Assembly (NCBI GenBank): GCA_038184435.1
Contig: CP116227.1
Span: 1,240,001 to 1,304,000 of the forward strand
Reading direction: 5' to 3'
Length of the DNA: 64,000 nucleotides
Origin: Nocardioides alkalitolerans
GTDB lineage: Bacteria; Actinomycetota; Actinomycetes; Propionibacteriales; Nocardioidaceae
Shown piece after piece: positions 1 through 7,806 of this stretch (position 1 is its first letter; every line of letters begins with the position of its first letter). A program made the translations under genes and the position numbers. The notes under the pieces were generated by a model. That model ran no database searches. It saw only the letters and a program-made list of their open reading frames with translations, and was not told the DNA's origin.

Positions 1-44
1 CGAGCGCCCCTGAACCCGGCACCGACCTGACGCCTGACGCGACC

Positions 45-76
45 GGGCCCCGCCGCACCGACGTGCGGCGGGGCTC
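45..76. terminator. GC-rich hairpin, probable terminator after the TetR gene
   Basis: The arms 45-58 and 63-76 pair through a core of CCCCGCCGCAC and GTGCGGCGGGG, leaving a four-base loop. No T-run follows, which is common for actinobacterial terminators. It lies 7 bases beyond the TetR stop codon (minus strand) and could also end transcription arriving from the left of the window. Bases 1-44 hold nothing I can assign. Confidence 0.55.
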
Positions 77-82
77 GGCCGC

Positions 83-796
83 TCAGGAGGCCGTGGCCGC
101 CAGGGCGAGCGCCGAGGTCACCATGTGGCTGCGGACCTGCTCGGTGGTGATCGAGGAGACGACCGGGATGCCCGGCGCGGCCTCCTTGACGAGGATGCCG
201 ACGCGGGCGAGCTGGAGCGCCCCGAGCCCGCTGGCGTAGAGCGTGTTCGACAGCAGGATCGGGTCCGTCACCGCGAAGTCGCCGGCGTTCTTGCCGTCCT
301 CGAGCACGGCGGTGAGCACGGCGAGGCAGCCCGAGATCCCGCGTCCCAGTCGCAGCAGCGCGCTCTCGCTGATCTCGTCGAGCAGCTCGGTCCCGGTGCG
401 GCGCATGAGTGTCTGGGCGCAGTCGACGAACGCGGGGTGGGCCATGCCGTAGTCGACAAACGCCGAGACGACGGCCTCCAGGCGCTCGGCCGACGGCCCG
501 CGCGAGGCCGCACCTGCGGCGAGCGCGTCCCGCAGCTCCTCGAGGTAGCCGACGAGCGTGAGGGCGAAGAGCTCCTCCTTGCCCGTGAAGTGCCGGTAGA
601 CGATGGCGCGGTTGATGCCGACGGCGCGCGCGATGTCCTCGATCTGGGCGTCGCGGACGCCGCGCTCGTCGAAGAGGCGACGCGTGGCGTCGAGGATCTC
701 GCGCTCCCGCTGACGCCGACGGGAGGCCGCGGCCGAGCGGCGTCCGTCGCGCGGCGCGGCGCCCGCGGGCGCGGCGGTGTCCCTGGTGTCGCTCAT
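83..796 (-). CDS. TetR/AcrR-family transcriptional regulator
   Basis: This is a one-component repressor of 237 residues. The N-terminal third is a classic TetR helix-turn-helix: a basic stretch, then EILDATRRLFDERG, then GINRAIVYRHFTGKEELF as the recognition helix. The C-terminal two thirds form a helical ligand domain with no assignable ligand. I chose the ATG at 796 because a TACGCT -10 ends six bases upstream, giving a leaderless start; the open frame extends to 904 but those residues look untranslated. The gene is divergent from an alkA-like gene. An inverted repeat GTGCAAC/GTTGCAC overlaps its promoter, so autoregulation is likely. The regulated targets are unknown; the neighbouring glycosylase is one candidate. 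Confidence 0.88.
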   Translation of the reverse strand: MSDTRDTAAPAGAAPRDGRRSAAASRRRQREREILDATRRLFDERGVRDAQIEDIARAVGINRAIVYRHFTGKEELFALTLVGYLEELRDALAAGAASRGPSAERLEAVVSAFVDYGMAHPAFVDCAQTLMRRTGTELLDEISESALLRLGRGISGCLAVLTAVLEDGKNAGDFAVTDPILLSNTLYASGLGALQLARVGILVKEAAPGIPVVSSITTEQVRSHMVTSALALAATAS

Positions 797-802
797 GGCA
801 GG

Positions 803-838
803 AGCGTAGTGCAACGTGCAGTTGCACGTCCGTTGCAC
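803..838 (-). promoter_or_regulatory. TetR gene promoter overlapping an operator of three GTTGCAC half-sites
   Basis: On the minus strand a TACGCT -10 occupies 808-803 and the ATG follows six bases later, so the transcript is probably leaderless. Directly upstream is GTGCAAC at 809-815, five bases, then GTTGCAC at 821-827: a perfect 7-bp inverted repeat. A further direct GTTGCAC lies at 832-838. Position and symmetry suit binding by the TetR product encoded beside it. Confidence 0.65.
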
Positions 839-897
839 ACGGGTCGCAGGATCTCGGCGTCCGAGGCTGGCAGGCTGGGGCCCGCAGGAGTCGGGAG

Positions 898-1833
898 GTG
901 GCACTCGTGGAGCAGCGGACGCGTCGGTGGCGACCCGACTGGCCGTGCCCCGTCGGCGGCGTGCTCGTGCAGCAACGCCACGGCGGACGCGACCCCTCGT
1001 ACGCCGTCACCCCGGACGGCGCGCACTGGCGCGCCTTCCGCACGCCGCAGGGCCTCGGGACCCTCCGCGTCCGTGGGGTGGCCGGGGAGGTCGACCTCGA
1101 CGCGTGGGGCGACGGTGCGGACTGGCTCCTGGACGCGGCGCCCGGTCTCCTCGGGGCCTACGACGACGTCGCCGGCTTCACGCCGCTGCACCCGATCGTC
1201 GCGGACGTGTGGCGGCGCAACCCGTCGTGGCGGTTCTCGCGCAGCGGGCTCGTGCTCGACGCCCTCGTGCCCGCGGTGTTCGAGCAGAAGGTGACGGGCC
1301 AGGAGGCCTTCGGGGCGTGGGGTCGGCTGCTGCGTCGGCACGGCGACGCCGCGCCCGGGCCGGACGACCCGGCGGCGCCGCGGCTCCGGGTCGCGCCGTC
1401 GGCGGCGGTCCTGGCACGCATCCCGTCGTGGGAGTGGCTGCAGCTCCCCGTGGACCACGCCCGCTCCCGCACGGCGGTGCAGGTGGCGCGGGTGGCCGCG
1501 GGCCTGGAGCGCACCGTCACGCGTCCGCCCCGGGAGGCGGAGCCGCTGCTGCGCTCGGTGCCGGGCGTGGGGGTCTGGACGGCCGCCGAGACGCTGCGAC
1601 GGGCGTGGGGGGATCCCGACGCGGTGAGCTTCGGCGACTACCACGTGGCGAAGGACGTCGGGTGGGCCCTGACGGGCACGCCGGTCGACGACGCCGGGCT
1701 GGCGGAGCTGCTCGAGCCCTACCGCCCGCACCGGGGACGGGTGGTCGAGCTGCTCGCGCGCGCGGGCCTGGGACGCCCTCGGCGCGGCGCCCGGATGGCG
1801 CCCCGACGGCATCTCCCGGGCTCGCGCCGATGA
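898..1833 (+). CDS. AlkA-type DNA-3-methyladenine glycosylase (HhH-GPD)
   Basis: A base-excision repair glycosylase that removes alkylated bases, 311 residues. The helix-hairpin-helix is VPGVGVWTAAETL at about residues 221-233. The HhH-GPD catalytic segment VSFGDYHVAKDV follows, with Asp247 as the expected catalytic acid. The N-terminal half (about 1-110) resembles the AlkA beta domain. The GTG at 898 is chosen because AGGAG sits 7 bases upstream. The tail after about residue 290 is Arg-rich and probably disordered. It is divergent from the TetR gene. I see no LexA box or PafBC-type promoter in front of it, unlike the uvr genes of this window. Confidence 0.85.
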   Translation: MALVEQRTRRWRPDWPCPVGGVLVQQRHGGRDPSYAVTPDGAHWRAFRTPQGLGTLRVRGVAGEVDLDAWGDGADWLLDAAPGLLGAYDDVAGFTPLHPIVADVWRRNPSWRFSRSGLVLDALVPAVFEQKVTGQEAFGAWGRLLRRHGDAAPGPDDPAAPRLRVAPSAAVLARIPSWEWLQLPVDHARSRTAVQVARVAAGLERTVTRPPREAEPLLRSVPGVGVWTAAETLRRAWGDPDAVSFGDYHVAKDVGWALTGTPVDDAGLAELLEPYRPHRGRVVELLARAGLGRPRRGARMAPRRHLPGSRR

Positions 1834-1868
1834 GGGTGGACGAGCCTCTGGCCAGCGGCGATGATGCA

Positions 1869-1894
1869 CTGCCACTGGCAGGCGCCAGTGGCAG
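1869..1894. repeat. Perfect 11-bp inverted repeat built from TGCCA/TGGCA half-sites
   Basis: CTGCCACTGGC (1869-1879) and GCCAGTGGCAG (1884-1894) are exact reverse complements around AGGC. Each arm is itself palindromic (TGCCA-C-TGGCA and GCCA-G-TGGC), so the site holds four half-sites. It may be the alkA terminator or a tandem operator for the mce operon that begins at 2014. Confidence 0.5.
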
Positions 1895-1951
1895 GGAGAT
1901 CGGCCGGGAGGACTTGCGAACTCCCGCCCGACCCTCCACTCTGTGATCCGC

Positions 1952-1982
1952 GTAACCCCGGGGTGAACCCCGCGTTACCCCC
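1952..1982 (+). promoter_or_regulatory. Three tandem GTnACCCC-like repeats before the mce operon
   Basis: GTAACCCC (1952-1959), GTGAACCCC (1963-1971) and GTTACCCCC (1974-1982) follow each other at one-helical-turn spacing about 32-62 bases upstream of the mce operon start. The outer two also form an imperfect palindrome. They look like a regulator array. I cannot name the factor, and no KstR-type site is evident. I see no clear -10 here. Confidence 0.4.
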
Positions 1983-2013
1983 TGTGACCGCTTGAGGGAG
2001 TGGAACGGAGCCT

Positions 2014-3039
2014 ATGCATGTCGACGCGTCATGCCCGGAGCACGACGGGCTGCCCCCGCAGCTCGTCGCGGCGACGGCGGGTGGGCGGATGACGGTGACG
2101 GCACCGACCTCCGCAGGCCCCCTCGCCGATCGCGGCGCGGACGACGTCCTGCAGACGGTCGCGGCGACCTCGGACGACGCTCTCGCGGCATGGACCAGCG
2201 GTCCGGCCGGCCCGCAGCTGCTGGCGCGGCTCGCCGAGCTCCTCGTCGAGGGCTCCCGCGGCCGGGCCGTCGACGCCGACGCGCTCGTCACGTTCGCGCT
2301 CCACCGCCGGGGCCAGGTGGTCGACCGCGTGCGGCTCCTCCTGGAGGCGGCGGGCGGGGGCGGTGCCGCGGCGTACGACGGCACGCGCGCCCTGCGCGCC
2401 GACGTGCGCTCGGTGGTGGTGCGGTGCACGCCGCTCACGTTCGCGCGGCTCGTCACGGGCCAGCGCTCGGCGGCGCTCGAGCTGCTGGCCGACCGGTTGC
2501 GGGTCGAGGGCGACGCGAGCACGGTGCTGGACGCCGGCCGGGTGCTCCGCTGCCCGGCGAACGGCACCGCGCTGGTCGACCCCGGCACGCTCGAGCCGCG
2601 TGCGGTGGCGACCGCCCTGCGCGGGGTCTCGACCGCGCACCTGCGCTCCGTGATGGGCGGTCCGTTCCGCGACGTGGTGCTCGGCGAGGTGGCGCGGCGG
2701 CTGCCCGAGCACGTGCGGCCGGAGGCGACGCGCCTGCGGGTCACCGCGGTGCTGCGGGTCACCGGCACGACGCGGGACGACGCGCCGGACGTCACCGACC
2801 GGTTCGTCGTCGAGATGGCCGACGGACGCGCTAGGGTGACGCGGCTCACGGGGCCGGACGCCCCGACCGCGACTCGGCGCGACGTCACGCTCACCTGCAC
2901 GGGGGAGGACTTCCTGAGGCTCGCGACCGGCCACCTCCACCCCGTCACGGCCGTCCTCCGGGGACGTCTGGCCGTGCGCGGCGACCGAGCCAAGGCGCTG
3001 CAGCTCAGCACCGCCCTCGACATCCCCCGACCGAGCTGA
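2014..3039 (+). CDS. Tandem SCP2-like sterol-carrier protein heading the mce operon
   Basis: A 341-residue soluble protein without signal peptide or membrane segment. It appears to hold two SCP2/sterol-carrier-like folds. The first ends with a TFARLVTGQRSAALELLADR segment at about residues 145-165. The second, at about 225-340, has a VVEMADGRARVTRL strand pair, then DFLRLATGHLHP and RLAVRGDRAKALQLS. SCP2 domains bind lipids in a hydrophobic tunnel. As first gene of the mce operon it could hand imported lipid to cytosolic enzymes; this is inference from position. The ATG at 2014 has GGAG only 3 bases away, and a later ATG at 2089 is possible. The yrbE gene begins 10 bases after its stop. Confidence 0.72.
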   Translation: MHVDASCPEHDGLPPQLVAATAGGRMTVTAPTSAGPLADRGADDVLQTVAATSDDALAAWTSGPAGPQLLARLAELLVEGSRGRAVDADALVTFALHRRGQVVDRVRLLLEAAGGGGAAAYDGTRALRADVRSVVVRCTPLTFARLVTGQRSAALELLADRLRVEGDASTVLDAGRVLRCPANGTALVDPGTLEPRAVATALRGVSTAHLRSVMGGPFRDVVLGEVARRLPEHVRPEATRLRVTAVLRVTGTTRDDAPDVTDRFVVEMADGRARVTRLTGPDAPTATRRDVTLTCTGEDFLRLATGHLHPVTAVLRGRLAVRGDRAKALQLSTALDIPRPS

Positions 3040-3049
3040 GGAGCACGCC

Positions 3050-3883
3050 GTGTCCGCTTCCACCCGCAGCGTGCCCGGGGTCGCGCTGGTCAGCGACCTG
3101 AAGGGTCGTGCCCAGACAGGCATCACCACGACCGGCGCGATGATCATCCTCGCCGTCGAGGCGACGAGGGCGATCTTCGTCGACATCGTGAAGCGCAAGT
3201 TCTCCTGGCAGGAGGCGCTCTTCCAGGCCTGGTTCATGACCAAGGTGTCGTTGCTCCCGACGATCCTCGTCGCCATCCCGTTCGGCGTCATCGTGTCGGT
3301 GCAGATCGGCGGCATCGCCAACCAGATCGGTGCCATCTCGTTCTCCGGCGCCGTCAACGGCATCGGCGTGCTGCGCCAGGGGGCACCGCTGGTCACCTCG
3401 CTCATGATCGCGGGCGCCGTCGGGTCGGCGCTCTGCTCCGACATCGGCGCGCGGACGGTGCGCGAGGAGGTCGACGCGCTGCGGGTCATGGGCATCAACC
3501 CGGTCAACCGGCTGGTCGCCCCGCGGCTCTTCGCCGCCATCGTCGTGGCCCTGCTGCTCAACGTGATCGTGGCGGTGACCGCGATCGCGACGGGCTACTT
3601 CCTCAACGTGGGCGGAGGCAACGTCAGCTCCGGCACCTACCTCAACTCGTTCATCTCGTTCTCGCAGGTGACGGACCTCCTGCTCGCCGAGATGAAGGCC
3701 GCGATCTTCGGCTTCATCGCGACGATCGTCGCCGCCCACAAGGGCCTGAACGCGAAGGGCGGCCCGAAGGGCGTCGCCGACGCGGTCAACCAGGCCGTCG
3801 TCCTGAGCTTCATCCTGCTGTCGGTGGTGAACGTCGCCCTCACGCAGGCCTACGTGATGCTCGTCCCGCAGCGGATCGCCTGA
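3050..3883 (+). CDS. yrbEA: MlaE/YrbE-family permease A of the mce transporter
   Basis: An integral-membrane permease of 277 residues in the MlaE/YrbE family, forming half of the inner-membrane channel of an Mce lipid importer. The conserved MlaE core is visible: a TKVSLLPTILVAIPFG helix, then QIGGIANQIGA, then GARTVREEVDALRVMGINPV, the cytosolic loop that contacts the ATPase. Five to six hydrophobic helices follow, ending in AHKGLNAKGGPKGVADAV. The GTG start at 3050 is preceded by GAGGAG. The partner permease follows after 13 bases. The needed ATPase (MceG/Mkl type) is not in the window. Confidence 0.93.
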   Translation: MSASTRSVPGVALVSDLKGRAQTGITTTGAMIILAVEATRAIFVDIVKRKFSWQEALFQAWFMTKVSLLPTILVAIPFGVIVSVQIGGIANQIGAISFSGAVNGIGVLRQGAPLVTSLMIAGAVGSALCSDIGARTVREEVDALRVMGINPVNRLVAPRLFAAIVVALLLNVIVAVTAIATGYFLNVGGGNVSSGTYLNSFISFSQVTDLLLAEMKAAIFGFIATIVAAHKGLNAKGGPKGVADAVNQAVVLSFILLSVVNVALTQAYVMLVPQRIA

Positions 3884-3896
3884 GAGGAGGAGAGAC

Positions 3897-4718
3897 GTGG
3901 CCAGCAAGATCCTCGACGGTCCCACCGATGCGCTCGCGCGGTTCGGCGACTTCGTCACCTTCGCGGTGCGGGCGCTGCTCGCGACCCGGTACACGCTCGT
4001 CAACTACCGCAAGGAGGTGCTGCGCCAGCTGATGGACATCAGCTGGGGCTCCGGCGCCATCATCGTCGGCGGCGGCACGATCGGCGTCATGGTGCTCCTG
4101 TCGCTCTCGGCCGGCACCTCGCTCGGCATCGAGGGCTTCAACGGCCTCGAGCTGGTCGGCCTCGCCCCCCTGACGGGCTTCGTGTCCGCATCGGTGAACA
4201 CCCGCGAGCTCGCGCCGCTGATCGCCGCGCTCGCGCTCGCCGCCCAGGTCGGCTGCCGGTTCACGTCGCAGCTCGGCTCCATGCGGATCCACGAGGAGAT
4301 CGACGCCCTCGGCGTCATGGCGGTGCACCCGCTCCGCTACCTCGTGACGACCCGCGTGCTGGCGTCCATGATCGCGATCCTGCCGCTGTACCTCATCGGC
4401 CTCATCGGCTCGTGGATCGCGTCGCAGTTCGCGGTGGTGGTGGTCTTCGGCCAGTCGGCGGGAACCTACGAGTACTACTTCGACATCTTCATCTCAGGAC
4501 GGGACGTCTTCTTCTCCGTCATCAAGATCGTCGTGTTCGCCGCGCTGGTCACGCTCATCCACTGCTGGTTCGGCTTCAACGCGGGCGGGGGACCGCAGGG
4601 CGTCGGCGAGGCCACCGGCCGCGCCATCCGCGCCAGCATCGTTGTCGTCATCCTCATGAACATGCTGCTCACGCTGGCCTTCTGGGGCAACGACCCCGGA
4701 TTCAGGATCACGGGGTGA
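3897..4718 (+). CDS. yrbEB: MlaE/YrbE-family permease B of the mce transporter
   Basis: The second MlaE-type permease, 273 residues, which would pair with the preceding one. Recognisable parts are VGLAPLTGFVSASVNTREL, then the cytosolic signature GSMRIHEEIDALGVMAVHPL, and the closing GFNAGGGPQGVGEATGRAIR before the last helix. The GTG start follows a strong GAGGAGGAG-like Shine-Dalgarno. The adjacent YrbE pair followed by six mce genes is the canonical actinobacterial layout. Confidence 0.93.
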   Translation: MASKILDGPTDALARFGDFVTFAVRALLATRYTLVNYRKEVLRQLMDISWGSGAIIVGGGTIGVMVLLSLSAGTSLGIEGFNGLELVGLAPLTGFVSASVNTRELAPLIAALALAAQVGCRFTSQLGSMRIHEEIDALGVMAVHPLRYLVTTRVLASMIAILPLYLIGLIGSWIASQFAVVVVFGQSAGTYEYYFDIFISGRDVFFSVIKIVVFAALVTLIHCWFGFNAGGGPQGVGEATGRAIRASIVVVILMNMLLTLAFWGNDPGFRITG

Positions 4719-4731
4719 ACGGGGTGAACCG

Positions 4732-5808
4732 ATGAACGTCATGGAGCTGCTGCGGGGCAACACCCGCGACCCCAGCCGCGCCACGCTCGCGGTGCGCGGT
4801 GTCGTCGGCCTGGCGGTGCTGGCGCTGCTCGTCACGCTGCTCGTGCTCGTCGGCCGCGGTGCCTTCGCCGAGAAGTTCGACGCCACGGTCACGCTCGACA
4901 ACGCCGGCGGCGCGCTCGTCGACGGTTCCGACGTGCGCTACGAGGGCGTCGTGATCGGCCGGGTCCAGTCGATCGCCCACGCCTCCGAGCGTGACGCGGA
5001 GACGGGGCGCCAGCCGGTCGAGGTGGGCGTCCAGCTCGACCCCGAGCTCTCGGAGGACGTGCCCGACAACGTCGTCGCCCGGGTGCTGCCCGCGACGGTG
5101 TTCGGCACGTCGTTCGTCGAGCTCGTCTCGCCCGGCGCGAGCGGGGACTTCCTCCGGGCCGGCCAGCGCATCCCGCAGGACACCAGCCAGGAGACGCTCG
5201 AGCTGCAGCAGGTGCTCGACAGCATCGACCAGATCGTGACCGCGCTCGGTCCCGCCGAGCTGGCGACCACGCTGCGCAACCTCGCGCAGGCGCTCGACGG
5301 CAACGGCGAGCAGCTCGGCGTCACGATCGAGCGGCTGGGGTCCTACCTCGGGCGCCTCAACCCGGAGATGCCGGCCGTCCGCCGCAACCTCGAGCTCCTC
5401 TCCTCCAACCTCGAGGCCTTCCAGCGCTACGCGCCCGACCTCTTCGAGGCCACCGACGACGTCCTCGTCGCCGCCCGCACGCTGATCGAGCAGGAGCGCA
5501 ACTTCGCGGCGCTCGTCACGAACGGCTCGGCGGCGTTCGACGAGACGAACGCTCTGCTGACCGAGAACGAGGAGCAGCTCATCTCCGTCCTCATGACGAC
5601 GGCCGTCACGGTCGACGTGCTCTACGACGAGCGCGACCAGGTGGTCGCGGGCGTGCTGGCGGCGGCCGACTTCGGCCGCGGCTTCACCGAGGCGATGAGC
5701 TTCGGCCGCTACGTGCGCATCGACGCGAACCTCGTGCTCACCGGACCGCAGCCGTACGGCGCGGCCGACTGCCCGACGTACGGCGACCTGCGCGGACGGG
5801 GGTGCTGA
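4732..5808 (+). CDS. mceA: MCE family protein A
   Basis: A 358-residue subunit of the periplasmic Mce complex. One N-terminal membrane helix (about residues 22-42) anchors it. The MCE/MlaD domain follows at about 45-125, with VTLDNAGGALVDGSDVRYEG and later FGTSFVELVSPG. A long coiled-coil-rich helical region (about 140-310) is expected to form the lipid-conducting tube with the other five subunits. The C-terminal part has two cysteines close to the end (ADCPTYGDLRGRGC). Thirteen bases separate it from yrbEB, and one base from mceB. Confidence 0.92.
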   Translation: MNVMELLRGNTRDPSRATLAVRGVVGLAVLALLVTLLVLVGRGAFAEKFDATVTLDNAGGALVDGSDVRYEGVVIGRVQSIAHASERDAETGRQPVEVGVQLDPELSEDVPDNVVARVLPATVFGTSFVELVSPGASGDFLRAGQRIPQDTSQETLELQQVLDSIDQIVTALGPAELATTLRNLAQALDGNGEQLGVTIERLGSYLGRLNPEMPAVRRNLELLSSNLEAFQRYAPDLFEATDDVLVAARTLIEQERNFAALVTNGSAAFDETNALLTENEEQLISVLMTTAVTVDVLYDERDQVVAGVLAAADFGRGFTEAMSFGRYVRIDANLVLTGPQPYGAADCPTYGDLRGRGC

Positions 5809-5809
5809 C

Positions 5810-6826
5810 GTGACCGGATGGAAGAGCACCCTCGTCAAGTTCACGATCTTCGCGGTCGTCTCCGTCGTGCTGTTCGTCGGCCTGTTCCGGATGATGACGA
5901 ACTCCGTCGGCGGCGACACCACCACCTGGACCGCCCAGTTCACGGCCGTCAGCGGCCTGCGGGAGGGCGACGACGTGCGCGTCGCCGGCGTCAAGGTGGG
6001 TCGCGTCGAGAGCATCGAGCTGGGCGAGGGCAACGTCGCCGAGGTGACGTTCTCGCTGCGGGACGACCAGCCGGTCTACGAGCGGACGCTGCTGGCGCTG
6101 CGCTACCAGAACCTCCTGGGCCAGCGGTACCTGGCGCTCAGCGCCCCGGAGGACCGGGGCGACCCGCTCGAGCCCGGCGGCACCATCCCGCTCGAGCGGA
6201 CGTCGCCCGGCTTCGACCTCACCGTGCTCCTCAACGGCTTCGAGCCGCTCTTCAACGTGCTCGAGCCCAGCGAGGTCAACCAGCTGGCCGCGAACATCGT
6301 CGCGGTGCTGCAGGGCGAGGCGGGCACCATCGAGTCGCTGCTGCAGAACACGGCGGAAGCGACGCAGTACCTGGCCAGCAAGGACGAGGTCTTCGGCGAG
6401 GTGCTGGCCAACCTGACGCCCGTGCTGGAGAACCTCGACGAGCAGTCGGCGCAGTTCGACGCGACCGTGGACCAGCTGCGGGACCTCATGACGGGGCTGG
6501 CGGCCCAGCGGGACGTGTTCGCCGACTCCATCGACAACCTCGGTGACCTGGTGGCCTCGACCTCCGACCTCCTCGGGGAGATCCGGGCGCCGCTGGCCGC
6601 CGACGTCCAGAGCCTGCAGAGCACGGCCGCGCTGCTGGCCCGGGAGCAGGAGCGGGTGGCGCGCACCATCGAGTCGCTGCCGCTGCTCCTCGGCGGGTAC
6701 GGCCGGTCGATGTCCTACGGCGCCTACCTCAACGTCTACATCTGCACCCTCGGGGTGGAGGTGCTCGGCGCGACCGCCTACGTGCCCAGCGCGGGCGGCC
6801 CGTACTCGGAGGGGTGCACCCTGTGA
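5810..6826 (+). CDS. mceB: MCE family protein B
   Basis: The second Mce subunit, 338 residues. It has an N-terminal helix (about 8-30) followed by an MCE/MlaD domain (about 37-115) with VSGLREGDDVRVAGVKVGRV, the most typical MlaD signature of the set. The central helices are rich in LASKDEVFGEVL-like repeats. The GTG at 5810 lies two bases after the mceA stop. Its last codons carry the Shine-Dalgarno for mceC (GGAGGGG at 6808-6814), and the two genes overlap by GTGA. Confidence 0.92.
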   Translation: MTGWKSTLVKFTIFAVVSVVLFVGLFRMMTNSVGGDTTTWTAQFTAVSGLREGDDVRVAGVKVGRVESIELGEGNVAEVTFSLRDDQPVYERTLLALRYQNLLGQRYLALSAPEDRGDPLEPGGTIPLERTSPGFDLTVLLNGFEPLFNVLEPSEVNQLAANIVAVLQGEAGTIESLLQNTAEATQYLASKDEVFGEVLANLTPVLENLDEQSAQFDATVDQLRDLMTGLAAQRDVFADSIDNLGDLVASTSDLLGEIRAPLAADVQSLQSTAALLAREQERVARTIESLPLLLGGYGRSMSYGAYLNVYICTLGVEVLGATAYVPSAGGPYSEGCTL

Positions 6827-7806
6827 GCAAGTTCAGCCTGGCCAACGCCAACCGCTACCGCGTCGGACTCGCGGGCCTCGCGGTCCTCGCCTTCGTCGGG
6901 GCCCTCGTCGGTGCCGCGTCGGGCCTCTCGATCGGCACGCGCACCTACTCGGCGATGCTGCAGAGCACCGGCGGGATCCGGGCCGGCGAGGAGGTCCAGG
7001 TCGCCGGCGTCAGCGCCGGCGACGTGACGGCCGTCGAGCTCGACGGCGAGGCCGTGCGGGTCACCTTCACCATGGACGACGACATCGAGCTCGGCGCGGG
7101 CACGACCGCCGAGGTCAAGGTCGCGACGCTCCTCGGCACGCACTTCCTGCTCGTCACGCCGGGCGGCGAGGGCGAGCTGGAGGACGACACGATCCCGGTG
7201 TCCCAGACGCGGGTGCCCTACAACCTGCAGGACGCGGTCGACGGCGCGGTCGGCGAGCTCTCGGAGTTCGACACGGTGCAGCTCGAGCAGAGCCTCGCCC
7301 AGATCACCGAGGTGCTCGACGTGACCGGGGACGACATCGGCCCGGCGCTCGACGGCGTGGAGGCGCTGTCGGGGGTCGTGGTCGAGCGGTCGGACCAGCT
7401 GTCCTCGCTGCTGACGGCGGCGCGGCAGGTCACCCAGCAGCTCACCGACACGACGCCCGCGCTCATCGAGCTGATGCAGCAGGGCGACCTCATCCTCGAC
7501 GTGCTCCGCGTGCGCCGCGACGCGATCAGCCAGCTCCTCACCGACATGACGGAGCTCGGCAACCTGCTCACCGGGGTCATCGAGGACAACGAGGAGGCCG
7601 TGGGTCCGCTGCTGAGCGACCTCGACGTCACGGTCGGCGTGCTCCAGCGCCACGAGCAGACCCTCAACCAGGCGCTGACGATGCTCCCGGCCACGGCGCG
7701 CTACTTCACCAACAGCGCCGCCACCGGCCCGTGGATCGCGCTCTACACGCCGAGTGCCCTGCCCGACAACCTCGAGTGCGTCATCGAAAGGCGGTGCGTC
7801 GGATGA
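6823..7806 (+). CDS. mceC: MCE family protein C
   Basis: The third Mce subunit, 327 residues, with an N-terminal helix and an MCE domain containing STGGIRAGEEVQVAGVSAGD and LLGTHFLLVTPGG. I chose the GTG at 6823 instead of the GTG at 6814, because GGAGGGG at 6808-6814 then sits 8 bases upstream and the start overlaps the mceB stop as GTGA. The C-terminus ends with paired cysteines (ECVIERRCVG). It overlaps mceD by ATGA. Confidence 0.91.
   Translation: MSKFSLANANRYRVGLAGLAVLAFVGALVGAASGLSIGTRTYSAMLQSTGGIRAGEEVQVAGVSAGDVTAVELDGEAVRVTFTMDDDIELGAGTTAEVKVATLLGTHFLLVTPGGEGELEDDTIPVSQTRVPYNLQDAVDGAVGELSEFDTVQLEQSLAQITEVLDVTGDDIGPALDGVEALSGVVVERSDQLSSLLTAARQVTQQLTDTTPALIELMQQGDLILDVLRVRRDAISQLLTDMTELGNLLTGVIEDNEEAVGPLLSDLDVTVGVLQRHEQTLNQALTMLPATARYFTNSAATGPWIALYTPSALPDNLECVIERRCVG

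Noticed and set aside
6543..7802. Plus-strand frame reading into mceD from 6543
   Set aside because: The upstream 420 codons translate to Arg/Ala/Gly-rich noise over mceB and mceC. The real mceD starts at the ATG at 7803 with a signal peptide.
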